Shown here piece by piece: positions 1 to 10,956 of a stretch of DNA of 64,000 nt. The DNA lies in NCBI GenBank assembly GCA_903772945.1, contig CAICTM010000033.1:62001-126000 (forward strand). The letters run 5' to 3'. The stretch's first letter is position 1. Each line of letters begins with the position of its first letter. A program made the translations under genes and the position numbers. This DNA comes from Seminavis robusta. Taxonomy: Eukaryota; Bacillariophyta; Bacillariophyceae; Naviculales; Naviculaceae. A model generated the notes under the pieces. That model did no database searches. It had not been told where the DNA came from and saw only the letters and a list, made by a program, of their open reading frames with translations.

Positions 1-402
1 CTGGCTATAATAGGTAGTTACCAAAGCCCTCGACAGAAGAGGCGCCCCAGTTGTCTGGGTGGCGAGTTGAAGCACACGGTGAATATTTTTCAAAGAGATA
101 CACATTACATGTAATCCAACCATGCAACTGTATGAACTTTTATTACTGACATGGCACGTCTGTTTCTACCGTAGTACCAAAACCCCCAGAAGACTTTTGT
201 TTGCATGCACGATCACGCCACACTATATTTATAATGGAACCATTGAAACCAAGGAAACAAAGAAGAGGACGGAGAAACTAACTGTTCCCGCACACATATA
301 CTGAAACTCAGAACAAGCATAAAACAACCATTCATCCAAGACCACCCGGACGAACTGGTGTGCATGCATGAGGTGTAGATTGTTGCATTATTGTTTTTAG
401 TA
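1..402. other. 3' flank, no gene seen
   Basis: This stretch lies downstream of the minus-strand GNAT-like gene. The only open frame (122-304) is 60 codons with no recognisable motif. I see no RNA gene or repeat here. Confidence 0.4.
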
Positions 403-1242
403 TTACTGACACGTCATGGAATTGTAATAAATGGCATCTCGTTGCAAATCTTGATTGCCCCCTTCGGAAACGACGAGGAATTTCTTGTCGAGTGCAAATC
501 CAACTTTTTGAAAAAAGTGTGCCGCTGGATCGGGACTGGCGACATAAATGGGTCGAGGACAGAGTCGCGTGGCGGTTTCCATGAGTTGTCGTCCAATACC
601 GACGCGTTTATAATTGGTGGCCACACCTATAATGGGAATGTGCCAATGTCCTTCACTCGTCAGTGAAGTAACGAGTATCATGGAATCTTGATGATGATCG
701 TCCAATTCTCGTAGATACGCCCGGTATCGTTTGGTACATCCGAGTTTTTCGGGTATGGAAATTCGTCCTAGCGACAATGCAGCGAATTGGTAGTGTTTTT
801 TGAGTCTCCACCATTTGGCATAGGGCGGGATAAGACCAATGGCGCCTTGAAAGACTCCCGATTTTGGATCGCGTTGTACGAGTAGATATCCGTACTTTTC
901 TACGAGTCGGAGTCGACATTCGGTAATGTACCACACGATTTCAAATAGAACCTTTTTGTGACTGGTGCTGTTGGAGTTGTTTCGGAAATCTTCGACGCCC
1001 GGTTGTGCGGCAAGCCATTGGAATTCTTCATTGTTGAGAAAAGCTTCTTTGAAAGCGACGCGATCGGCTTCGGGCAACTTGAACTCTTGACTCATTCCCG
1101 GAGGCAACTGAAGGTCGGAAGCGTCCTTGAGTTTGAGTGCCTTTTCCAACTTGGTGGGACACTTGCGCCTTGCGACAAAGAAATAGGCTCCAATCCCACC
1201 CAATCCCACGGCGGCAAATTCGGCACCTAGGAGGGGGGTCAT
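403..1242 (-). CDS. GNAT-type N-acetyltransferase-like protein
   Basis: A predicted 279-aa protein. The open frame extends upstream to 1398, but only from a TTG codon; the first ATG is at 1242, so that is the chosen start. The N-terminus (GAEFAAVGLGGIGAYFFVARR) is a hydrophobic stretch followed by basic residues, fitting a membrane anchor. The C-terminal third resembles a GNAT fold: a strand ending IIGVATN, then KRVGIGRQLMETA, which matches the acetyl-CoA pyrophosphate-binding loop (R/Q-x-x-G-x-G/A), then an AAHFFQKVGF segment typical of the last GNAT helix and strand. The substrate cannot be read from sequence. It is transcribed divergently from the PCID2 gene. The GNAT call is moderately strong; the middle region is not recognised. 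Confidence 0.7.
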   Translation of the reverse strand: MTPLLGAEFAAVGLGGIGAYFFVARRKCPTKLEKALKLKDASDLQLPPGMSQEFKLPEADRVAFKEAFLNNEEFQWLAAQPGVEDFRNNSNSTSHKKVLFEIVWYITECRLRLVEKYGYLLVQRDPKSGVFQGAIGLIPPYAKWWRLKKHYQFAALSLGRISIPEKLGCTKRYRAYLRELDDHHQDSMILVTSLTSEGHWHIPIIGVATNYKRVGIGRQLMETATRLCPRPIYVASPDPAAHFFQKVGFALDKKFLVVSEGGNQDLQRDAIYYNSMTCQ

Positions 1243-1715
1243 GCTAATGCTGCAACTTGCTTGAAAACTGAAGAAGCTAAGGAAGGTAAGGTATGACAAG
1301 GCTGAATCTGATGATGGATGAGTGATGAGTGGTGAGTGATGAAGGTGGTCGTCTGAGGCTTCTGAAGTGGCTGAAAGGTTGCTGAAAGGTGGTTGCAAGG
1401 TGCTTCTTTCGTTCTAGCTATATAGAAGCAATGCACAGCATCCGGTCAAATTTTCAAATGCAACGGCAAACCTGGAGCCTGGAGTTAGTTCTTGATCTTG
1501 CGAACTCCGATTTGTGATGTGACATGGGGGTTCCGAATGACGTCATGTAGTCGAATGAAGCTTGAAAAGTTACTTTTCATTGTAGGCGCAACATGTTGGC
1601 ATTCTCAAAAAGATCCATTGAGATACCAACAAAAATCACAAATCCAATCAATCCCTCTATACTTTATCGAGATCAGACCAGAGTCCATCTGAAGAGACGT
1701 ACCTGGTAGTAAAAG
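1243..1715. promoter_or_regulatory. divergent intergenic spacer (shared promoter region)
   Basis: This 473-bp spacer separates the divergent start codons of the GNAT-like and PCID2 genes, so it should hold both promoters. It has short degenerate GATGA/GTGA repeats near 1310-1345. No clear TATA box or named factor site was recognised. Confidence 0.4.
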
Positions 1716-3064
1716 ATGACAGTAGTGAACCGCGACGGCAAGGTGTCTGAACTACAAAATGCTTTGAATGCGTTTGACTTGGATCAGATTGCTTCTGTCT
1801 TTGTCTTGCCCAAGGTGGCTTCTACTAGCACTGCTAGTGGTAGATCTACTAGTAGCAGCAGTGGTAAAAGCGTGTCATTGCAAGACCACGGTCTGGATTG
1901 GAGTTCCACGTTGACTCAGTACTGCAATGCCAGTGATGCCGCCCTTGCTGGCGACGCCTCCAAGATGTTTGAGAGTCAATGCGCGTTGCATTCTAGTTTT
2001 CATTCCGTGTTTTCTTCATCCCAAGGGAATTGGTTGGTTCCCACGCTCCACATGATTTGCAAAATGACACACAAAGCTGCCATTGCCGCGGATCGATACA
2101 CATCGACTAGCGCCAGTAGCAAAGACTCCAATGCTCACTTGCAAAAGGCCGTTACTCTCCTCCAAGAATCGTACAGCAAGACATCCAACGACCGCCGAGA
2201 ATTCAAGGCCGATGCACCGTTGGACGATCAGGAAGGATCCAAAAAAGCAGGAGTCCTCAAGATTGTCAATGAACTATTTGCCATTTACTTTCGACTCAAT
2301 ACCCTACGACTCTGTAAAAATCTACTACGTCCGGTAGAATCCAGAAAACTACATCAAATGGGGAAAATGGCCGACATGGTCACCTACCGCTATTACGTGG
2401 GACGACTCAACTTGTTTGAAGATCAGTATCAAGCGGCCGAACAGAGTCTCGAGTATGCTCTAAAGCATTGCCACAAGAATGCGTTTGAGAATAAACGTCG
2501 CATCTTGCGCTATCTCGTTCCCGTCAAACTATTTCGAGGACGATTGCCCAGTCTGCAACTCTTGGAAAAGTACGGGCTACTCGAATTCTTGCCCATTGTC
2601 GAAGGAGTTCGAACGGGAGATTTGAGACTCTTTCAAGGTGGACTCGTCAAGTCACAAGACATTTTCATTCAGTACGTATCAGTATACAAACAAACAAATG
2701 CAATCGCTGTCCAGCAACTAACTACACTTACCCTTTGTCGTTTCTATTTCTGTTTCTATTTTCATTTCCATTTTTAACGTATAGCCGCGGCACGTACTTG
2801 TTGTTGGAAAAATGCAAGACGGTCTGTTATCGAAACCTTTTCAAACGCATTCATGTCATTACCGAACGACATCAGATTCCACTCAATACTGTCGCAAAGT
2901 CACTCAAGTGGCTTGGAATGCCCATTGATCTAGATGAAGTCGAATGTATTCTCGCTAATCTCATCTTTCGAGGGTACATTCGAGGATATCTATCGCATGC
3001 CAAACGAGTACTCGTACTGTCCAAACGAGATCCGTTTCCCGTTTCTGCCGTCATTATGAAGTAA
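1716..3064 (+). CDS. PCID2: PCID2/Thp1-like PCI-domain protein (TREX-2 complex)
   Basis: Two exons, 1716-2671 and 2785-3064, with a 113-bp intron (GTACGT...ATAG, with CTAAC branch-like motifs) encode about 411 aa, close to the usual length of PCID2 (about 400 aa). The join reads through ...IFIHRGTYLLLEKCK, matching the family's FI-x-x-G-x-x-L-x-LEK segment. The C-terminal part (residues about 200-411) carries the PCI/winged-helix hallmarks: TYRYYVGRLNLFEDQY, RRILRYLVPVKLFRGRLP, CILANLIFRGYIRGYLSH and a final KRDPFP. In other eukaryotes PCID2/Thp1 joins SAC3 and DSS1 in TREX-2 at the nuclear pore and couples transcription to mRNA export. The N-terminal 60 residues are Ser-rich and variable. 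Without splicing the first frame runs into a non-homologous tail rich in F and Y, which supports the intron. Confidence 0.93.
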
Positions 3065-3401
3065 TGGTCGACAACAATCGATCAATACCAGGTATATGGG
3101 AGAAAGAACGGTGTGGCTATGGCTAGCTACGGTACCTGCACGACGAGACTACTATCTATCTATAGTAGTGATAAATGTAATTTGCGCTGTTATGAAAACT
3201 TTTTAGCCTCGTTCGTTCGTTGACTTTCTGGATCCAGTGACGGTGTAGAGTTGCTCTTTCCATTCAATGCAAAGATCGAACCTTACACAGGCACTGCACT
3301 GTATACGACACGAAGATAATAGCTTGCCTTTGTGTATTGCCATTTTGTTCATTCTCATCTCATCTCATTCGATCATTCGTCCCATTCGATCATTCATTCC
3401 A
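3065..3401. other. convergent 3' intergenic region
   Basis: This region lies between the ends of the convergent PCID2 and minus-strand membrane-protein genes. It holds short degenerate CATTCGATCATT repeats near 3355-3405. No gene is seen. Confidence 0.4.
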
Positions 3402-4328
3402 TCATAGCGACACATAGTGATCATCATTCATTTGCATGGCTCGAAAGTCTACGACTCGTCCTCCGTCATCGTCGCCATTGTCATGATGATGATGATTGCC
3501 TTCCAAATCTTGTCGCGTCATCAAGGTTCGATTCTTTTTGTTTCTTCTCCTCGTATGGTAGACCGACAGGAAGGATACCAGGACAAAGACGATACCCAAG
3601 ATGGACACGGTGGTGGTAGTGGTATCGTTGGAACGAACCGTGGTGAATTGGGCGTGACAATTGAATTCGTCATTGGCCGTCACGTAGATACGAAACCCAA
3701 ACCCATTCACGGCGTAATTGTCCAAGGACCAATCCGGGAGGCTAAAGGTCTCTTGGAAGGGATAGCTTCCCGCAGACGCACAGTAGTACTCGTCGTCCCC
3801 ACCACTCTCATTGCTGGACGTAAAGAGGTTACAAATGTCAATGTCCTGATCCAACAAGATGGGAGTGCACATGGAACCCCAAAATTTACACAGCTGGATC
3901 TTCAGGTTCACTTCGTCCGGAATGGGAAGAGTCGTCGTGACTTTTTTGCGCAAGAAAACCAAAAGCAATGAAAGGGTATACGGCACGCGTATGGAAGCAG
4001 AGCAAACAGCAGGGATGAGACAAGATATGCATAAGATAACACTTATCACAGCGTTATCTTACTTACACTGTCCGGTGATTGTGATTTCGTCATGCGTGGT
4101 ACATCCCGTGGAAGTGTCGCAATCAAAGGCCAGACTGTCCATGGTCACCACGGAGCTACTGCATTCCGCCACGTTGTCGTACAGAAAACCCATCGTACTG
4201 TCGGCATTGGTGACTTGGGGAAACAGACTAGTCAGAAAGAGTACAGTTAGTAGGCTGTGCCTCGTGGGGCGTTGTTGGAGCATCATCATGTTCATCATTG
4301 TCGCCTTTCCTCTTTCATGCCTTGGCAA
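3402..4328 (-). CDS. secreted/type I single-pass membrane protein, paralogue of 8682-9589
   Basis: Two exons on the minus strand (4328-4067 and 3940-3402) with a 126-bp GTAAGT...AG intron in phase 1 encode 266 aa. The N-terminus has a signal peptide (HSLLTVLFLTSLFPQVTNA). A Cys-containing, beta-rich lumenal domain follows, with CKFWGSMCT, LPDWSLDNYAVNGFGFRIYV and NCHAQFTTV. One TM segment (VSILGIVFVLVSFLSVYH) comes next, then a basic RRRNKKNR stop-transfer and a short His/Asp-rich tail. The gene at 8682-9589 has the same order of parts, the same motifs (CKYFGMMCT, RCHAPFTTV) and an intron at the equivalent place and phase, so the two are clearly related. I do not recognise the family, and no enzymatic motif is visible. 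The protein probably sits at the cell surface or in the endomembrane system. Confidence 0.82.
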
Positions 4329-4929
4329 ATTCTATGAAAAATGATGGTCGATGCATGATCGTCAGGTTTGAGCCATTTCGAATCCCGAAAGCTACCCGCG
4401 TAACTGTCGTTGTTTTTGCGCCCAACGAACACTTAGGAATTCAACCGCAAATCTCATATGATTGGACTGAGAGTCACAAAAGCTTTGGTACTTAGCAATC
4501 ACGCCGAGTCACTGTCAGCCTCCCACGAAATTAACTCCGCAATGACCTGGTGGGATACAGCTCTGCAATGTTATACTACCTCGATCCATCAGGATCGACT
4601 GCGATCGACCTTTTCAGTTGCCGTTCCATTCATTCGCCTCTCAGGCTTCAGGCGAATAAAGGGGTTCTGGATCTCATGACCAGTGAACAATGAATATGCC
4701 CCGGCATCACTTATTAGTCCATTGCCCCTTCTACTAGCTAGCTAGTAGTGTAATTCCGTAGTAATCTATGCAGTTCTTCGCGATCGATCACCATCATCTA
4801 AAGCCGAGCAGGTGAATGCATGTCTTATAAAGGAGATACTAGTACTCAATAACTAGCTATGATTGCTAGACTACTCCAGTTGTACTTGTAGCTATCATAG
4901 GATCCATTCGATTGTTCATCGCTGGTACG
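4329..4929. promoter_or_regulatory. divergent intergenic spacer
   Basis: This 600-bp spacer lies between divergently transcribed genes and should hold both promoters. It contains CTAGCTAGCTAG at 4734-4745. The upstream TTG at 4912 is in frame with the LRR gene but is not taken as its start. No named motif is recognised. Confidence 0.35.
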
Positions 4930-7414
4930 ATGTCTAAGGTTGACAACGACGACAACGACGACGACAAGCGTAGATTGCAGCTACCGGTAGGCAGTTCAGA
5001 GCATTGTGAACATGCTGCCAGTGCTGCTGATGCTGCCAGTGCTGCTGATGCTCCAGGCGGCTTTGATATTATGAAGATTGTCAGAGAAAGAGCTGCTGCT
5101 GCACGTCTTGCAATTGAGACTGCCAAAAATGGTAACAGTATCTGGTACACAACATCACGGGAAAGCGGTGTTACAAGACAACAACAACAGAGGATGATAC
5201 CTGGCGCTTATGCCGTTGAAGGTCCATTTCTTACAAGTGCTAATCTCAGTGTCAGTGAGCCTTCTAATCATTCAAATAGCAGTACCGGTACTGCAGATGG
5301 TACTGGTACCGGTACTGTTGCAGGTACAAGTGACCAAGACCATTCCCAGTGGGTTGAAGGGACTGAAGATGAAGTCATTGCACATCCTATTTATGGTGAT
5401 CAGCAGACGGCGACATGCCTCTTACCCAATGCAGTGTTACTACATGTACCAACCAACCAGAGATCAAGGGAGTACTGGAGGAAAAAGCTGCTTTGTTCGC
5501 TTTCTGTTCAAACCATTGTGGCTTCCCTTGTTGTATCGTTTGCCCTCATTTTGGTGCTGTCATGCAAGCAAGGAAACAGAAATCAGCTACCAGTACCAAA
5601 TCTACCAAATCAAGATCTATATGGATCCATTCAGATTCCTGCAAATCCTGCAAATGTGGAAGCCCCAACAGCACAGACCTTTTTGGAGTCACTCAATTTA
5701 CCAAACTACACTCAAAAGGCAATGGAAAACTCCAGATCTCCTCAGTCCAACGCCTATCAATGGTTGGTCAACAGCTTGAACATCAATACTAACCAGACCA
5801 TCACTCAACCAGCATCAGGTCTACCAAAATGGAGACTGATACAAATGTTTGCTATGGCCACATTCTACTATTCCACAAAAGGGGACTCTTGGGTGAACCA
5901 TCGTGACTGGCTGGATAAGGAGACAAATGAATGCAGCTGGGAACAAATAGTTTTGAATCGCACATTTTCTCCAAACCTGTCCTGTAATGAGATGGGAAAA
6001 ATCAAGGCACTGGCATTCCAAAAAGCCAATAACATGGAAGGAACAATTCCTCCAGAGATTTCCTTGCTTGGGAACAGCTTGCAGTCTTTCACCTTGAACC
6101 GGCAAGTTCAACTCCAAGGGATCATCCCAACCGAAGTTGGGCTACTTACCAAATTGACTGAGTTGATGTTGAGTATAACAAATATTGCTGGCACAATTCC
6201 AACCCAGCTGGGTCTGCTGCAAAGTCTTGGCAGTCTCCAAATTGCTAAATGCCACCTTTCTGGGCGCATACCTTCAGAGATTGGCAATTTGGGCAGTCTT
6301 TCTACATTGGTGCTGTTAATGTCAGATCTAACCGGTATGTCACCAGCCATGTTTGTGAAGTGCCTCGCTCAATTCAATTCACAAAGAAATTGACAAAACT
6401 TTCCTGCACTCCCTCCAACCTATAGGTTCAGTGCCTAGAGAACTATTCCAATTGCCTGGACTAGAAAAGTTGATAATTGATCAATGTCATGGCTTGAACA
6501 ACGAATACATCCTTCAAGAAACCAGCTGGAACATGCCGCAGATGAAGTTTCTGGCACTGTCAAGCCGGACTTTGGGAATTCCGATATCAATTCCATGTAA
6601 GAACTGAGACAACCGCTGTAGTGGTTGGAATAAGCACTTCTCACACTTTGGTGCATCCCTCATCTCACAGCTGAAATTGGTACTATGACTGAACTGGTAT
6701 TCCTACGGTTGGTGGACTGGAATCTTCACAGCACTATACCAAACCATCTTGGAAAATTGGAGAAATTGGTAAGCAATCAAAGAATGTTATGAAATCATGA
6801 TTATAACCTTTCGGGTCTCCTCACAAGTAACTAGGAAATGCTGTTCTTGGAGGGGAACGCTGTGTCTGGAACTCTGCCACCAACCTTATCCAAGTTGACC
6901 GGTGAGTACGAGGTATGATGGATATTCTGCTTCACCACACACTTTTTCTTGACTCATGCCTTCCCTTTCCAATGTTCCTGTCTTTGCCTTTCCGTCAGAT
7001 CTGGTCCATTTAGATCTGAGCTCCAACCAATTGGAAGGAACACTGCCTCCCGATCTCTTTTCCAAACTCACAAAGTTGCAGGTCCTTCGCATCAACGGTA
7101 ACCATTTCTCAGGTTCAATCCCAACAGAAATAGGCAAACTGTCTGAACTCAGGAAACTGGAATTACACAATACCCATGTTTCTGGCACTCTTCCTACTGA
7201 GCTACTTCTATTGAAGAAGTTGACCAGCTTGGTAGTCACAAACACATCCTTGTTGGGCAGCATCCCTGAAAACCTGTGCGACAACATGTACCAGAAGAAA
7301 ATGAAATGCTATGGCCCACAGCAATGCAAAAATTTGTCTGTGAAAACCAACACAACAGCTTGCCATGGAACTTCTTTGTGTGGGTGTGATTGTGGTCCTT
7401 GCCCAACTAACTAG
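4930..7414 (+). CDS. leucine-rich-repeat membrane protein (diatom LRR type), five exons
   Basis: Five exons (4930-6334, 6426-6596, 6671-6768, 6835-6901, 6999-7414) join in frame to about 718 aa. Every join restores an LRR unit: DLTGSVPRELFQL, SEIGTMTELVFLRL, EKLEMLFLEGN and LTDLVHLDLSSN. The order of parts is a disordered cytosolic N-terminus with Ala/Asp-rich and GTGTGT tracts, one TM segment (about residues 190-212), a conserved juxtamembrane region (SPQSNAYQWL, then LIQMFAMATFYYSTKGDSW and CSW), plant-type LRRs of the L-x-G-x-IP form, and a Cys-rich cap (C-x-C-x2-C-P). No kinase domain is present, so it looks receptor-like rather than a receptor kinase. The same architecture recurs at 36704-38347. 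The start is the first ATG; the frame opens further upstream only from TTG. Confidence 0.9.
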
Positions 7415-8681
7415 ATAGGTAACGCAAAACTCGCTGACCTATCAGCTATGGCCTTCATCCCCTGTGCTGTCTGCGACGAATCCCGTCATGACTGGTCCCC
7501 AGCATTGGACCCAACTGACTCGACACACTCTGCAATTCTTCTCGTGGTCCCGCTCCCTATCTCTGATTCCATCTCCACCCTACTTTACGTTGCTTCCGAG
7601 ACCGAGGTGATCTCCTAGATACTAGATTGTGATCTAGATTGTGGCTTCTGCATTTATGGCATCGTGGGACGGTTTGGGGTCGGGCCCATTCTTCTGCATT
7701 TATCGCATCGTGGGACGGTTTGGGGTCGGGTCCATTTGGCTTGAATTCATGGAGCGGAGCTCGCGGTACAGGACTCGGGACTCGACTCTATTGTGCGGAG
7801 ATAAACAGGGTTAGAGGCAATCGGGCAAGGTGCTTGCCGCTCATATTTAACTTTACGATGTACGTACCATACGCATTTTGTTGCTCTGGATGAATGCATC
7901 TGGGAGCATGGTCTGTTGGTGGCCGTTCTATACGGTATGCTGCGCTCCGCACCCATGCACACCTGCGGCACTAGTGGCATCCTTTCCCGCACTACTCACT
8001 CCTGCCAACGAAACAGGAGTGGTACAGTACAGCTACGAAGTTTCGCCACAAAAGCCTGTCAGCCATCATTTGTTAAAAGCCTTCATCGTCTACAAAGCTC
8101 AACTGTGTGTTTTGGCCTTGTGTACGGTACTGTTGCTGCTCGCACTCATGCTCAATCATCACTCTTTCGACTCGGGAGTCAATTTATTGCGCCATCCAAC
8201 CATGACTCAATGGGAACCATGACTGGCCATGGGTTGTCCTTGTCGTCGAGCACAGCCCGACATGCGGCTTACGGATTTGGCGGTGAAAGGTTTATAATTA
8301 CATAGCAACGCCTCAGTTGGTTTTCGAAACTCGACTCTAACTATCATCTCGCTGCTATTTCAACGAACGTCTAATCTCCAAGCACATAGAGACGCCAAAT
8401 CCTAAGCACCACAACTGTTAAGATCTTGAAGCATGGATATCTTCATTGCTCCACCATCGCCCACAGAGTACCTGGGCTAAATAGCAACTGTTTTCTCGAT
8501 AGTAGCGGAAGTGCCAAAGTCGTTCCAACCTCTCCTTGCCACCACGCACAGCAACAAACTAACAACGATCAAATTGAGCCACACTTTTTAATCCGTTGGT
8601 TTTCTTTCGACTCCAAATCTCGAAACTATACTCAAGGAGGCAGTCCAATTGCCACTACAGTGCCGTTGCTTGATAGTCACC
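7415..8681. other. intergenic region without a supported gene
   Basis: Small open frames here (for example around 7890-8220, with one hydrophobic stretch) lack recognisable motifs and good starts. The only clear structure is the 46-bp tandem duplication listed separately. Confidence 0.35.
7645..7736. repeat. tandem duplication of a 46-bp unit
   Basis: Two adjacent 46-bp copies (7645-7690 and 7691-7736) begin CTTCTGCATTTAT and contain CATCGTGGGACGGTTTGGGG. They differ at only about three bases, so the duplication is recent. It lies in non-coding DNA. Confidence 0.9.
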
Positions 8682-9589
8682 ATGAAATCTTTTCGTAGAA
8701 CGCTGATAGCGTTGCTATCGTTGATCGGAAGCGCGCAAAGCACTCGTCTAGCCTTCAGGTTCGACGGAATGGACCATTCGGGGTGCAAATCTAGTGCCTA
8801 TGATGTCGAACTTGGTGAACTTCACTTTCAATGTGATAGCGGAGAAGACATTTGCCGACCAGGAGACTCGGTCGTTGTTGAAGGATGGTGTAAGTTGATC
8901 GTGGAACAGCAAAACGTCGAAATCGGTAGTAGTTTGCGCCTGATCTGACCTGACCTGACCTGACCTGATCTGATCTCACCTCTTTTCCTTTCTACTTCTA
9001 TTGCATTTGTAAAGTCAACGCTCATTCGCCCCTCCCAGTCGACATGACGCAGCGAGTCAAAGTGTGCAAGTACTTTGGGATGATGTGTACTCACGTGCTC
9101 GAATACTCTAGCGATTACACCTTCAAAGAATCGTGGCATCTATACTCCCAATATAGCAACGTCAGTTACCCCAACCCTGGTCTCTACGGATTCGAACGAC
9201 GATTTACATGGCCAGACAACACCATGTCCGATTTCGCCTGGGCCGGATTTCCCTTTTCACTGACAATTGACGTTCAAGCAGAAGATACTGGCAACGATTG
9301 GACCCACATGCGTTGTCATGCTCCCTTTACCACGGTAAACTATGATACCTGGAGAGAGGATGGCTCGACCGGTTCCGGTTTCAGCCCTACCTTTGGACAG
9401 TGGAGTATGGTCGGATTGGTAGGATTTGGCGCCACAGCCGGGTGGATCAGCCGAAAGAAGAAGCGCAAGCCAATCTTGACATTGGATGGACCCGACTTTA
9501 GTGGAAGAGATGCGTGTGCTACAAACTTCGAAATGATGGGTGGCGGAGAAACAGAAACTGGTGGGGACCCCCTCGCTGTTCGAGTATAA
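8682..9589 (+). CDS. secreted/type I single-pass membrane protein, paralogue of 3402-4328
   Basis: Exons 8682-8889 and 9015-9589, split by a 125-bp phase-1 intron (GTAAGT...AG), encode about 260 aa. The ATG at 8682 begins a signal peptide (MKSFRRTLIALLSLIGSAQS); an upstream in-frame start at 8649 would bury it. The lumenal domain carries CKYFGMMCTHVL, FTWPDNTMSDFAWAGFPF and MRCHAPFTTV, equivalent to motifs in the minus-strand paralogue. A TM helix (WSMVGLVGFGATAGWI) and a basic SRKKKRK stop-transfer follow, with a short cytosolic tail. The intron contains a run of CCTGA pentamers (about 8942-8966). The function is unknown. The shared intron site and phase show common descent with the 3402-4328 gene. 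Confidence 0.85.
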
Positions 9590-10889
9590 AGGAATGATGA
9601 CATGACATGAAGCAGGCATGCAAGCAGCAACATGACGCAGCCAAGGATAATAGTAAAAAGGAGTGTCTTCATGTTTCTTGTGGAAAACTGGGTTCCAACA
9701 GGCATCATGGCGTTCCTTCTTTCTTTTGTCATTTCAAGTAAGTGTTCGCTGCATGCATCCTTAATTGCTGCTTCATTTTGGCAGGACCGTCAGCCAGTCT
9801 TCATGAACGGTGTTAATTACCCCACAACAGAAACAATGATTCCATTGCGCCATCTTCTCTGGTGCAGCATCATAAGAACCATTTCCATCTTTTTGCCTAA
9901 ACTATTATAACTACATATTTCGTGTTCAAATGCAACATCTTGCTTGCTGGGCTTGCTTGCTTCTGATCCTTAGACATGCAGCAATCTACGTGTGGTTTGC
10001 AATCCTGCAGCTTTCAGCGTCTCCTCGTTTGCTCCTTCGACGTTTCTCCATGGCGAAAGTAGACCCATTTCATCACGCCGCAGGCTCATCACCAGCTAGC
10101 TAGGCCAACTGCGCAGCTTTCAAAGAGTTGTCACCAATTTGGTTCTTCCACAGGGATTTCGCCACTACGGCTCTCGCTCGCTCACGAGTTACAACCAGCC
10201 ACTTCAGAATTGGGTGGCGGTGGATCCACAAGTGCAATGAGCACCACTAGCGTACAACTATATTTCAAAGCATTCGTCGAGCTTATTCCAGAGCTCAAGA
10301 AACGTCCCCTCCAGACACCTGAAGACGCATCTCAGGTCGTCCAGGCCATCGCTGGCTGCGTGGAGCATCTCCACAACCCAGCTCCAGCCCAGGTCCCATC
10401 TGCCTCCCATCTCCTCCTCCGCTAGCCCGCGCCGTCACTACCAGACACAGCTTGTCTCCCAGCATGCTGCCATTTTGATCATCAACGAAGCCTGCACGAG
10501 ATTCAAGTTCAACAACACCAGTCTCGTCGATATGGCAGACACACCTATCAAGTCTCTACAAGCAAAGTTACTAGCCAACCTCAGTAGCACCCCTCCTTCC
10601 CCAAACTCACTACCTGTAGTGGAACTCGGAAGCTTTCGCGCTTAGATCTCCAGGTAGGGGCATGCTTTCCGCTTTCTATGGCTAATTTTGGGTCTGGTTG
10701 ATCTTTAGGTAGTTGTGTGCTAGTCTAGCTAGTGAAGTACCATGCGATTTCAGCAAAGAGTGACTGGATTGAAAATTGTACTAGCTGGTAGCTTGCTGGA
10801 CCAACAAGGTGCAGTCGTACAACGATCAGAGATTGAGCGTCAACGTTTGATCTGTAGTGTTAAAAAATTAGCCGTAGGGAAGAGAAGAT
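9590..10889. other. intergenic region upstream of the tRNA gene
   Basis: No gene is firmly supported. A coding-like segment at 10210-10644 is listed separately. CTAGCTAG occurs near 10096. The 150 bp before the tRNA show no recognisable upstream element. Confidence 0.35.
10210..10644 (+). other. coding-like segment, unidentified (possible relic)
   Basis: Two successive stretches in different frames look more protein-like than background. One includes VQLYFKAFVELIPELKK and VVQAIAGCVEHLH; the next includes HAAILIINEACTRFKFNN and ends at a TAG near 10644. They could be a decayed gene or a chance run. Neither matches a family I recognise, and no intron with good splice sites explains the frame change convincingly. 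Confidence 0.2.
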
Positions 10890-10926
10890 CTCTCGATAGC
10901 TCAGTTGGTAGAGCGATTGACTGTAG

Positions 10927-10941
10927 AGGAGCAAAGCATAT
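10927..10941 (+). other. canonical 37/38 tRNA intron (15 nt)
   Basis: The insertion follows G37 and precedes A38, leaving a 7-nt anticodon loop CTGTAGA. This is the standard site cut by the eukaryotic tRNA splicing endonuclease. Its last three bases, TAT, could pair with the GTA anticodon (one G-T pair), as in other pre-tRNA-Tyr. Confidence 0.85.
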
Positions 10942-10956
10942 ATCAATCGGTCGCTG

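Noticed and set aside
7878-8222. Possible small membrane protein
   Set aside because: It opens from TTG, has one hydrophobic stretch only, overlaps another frame and has no motif.
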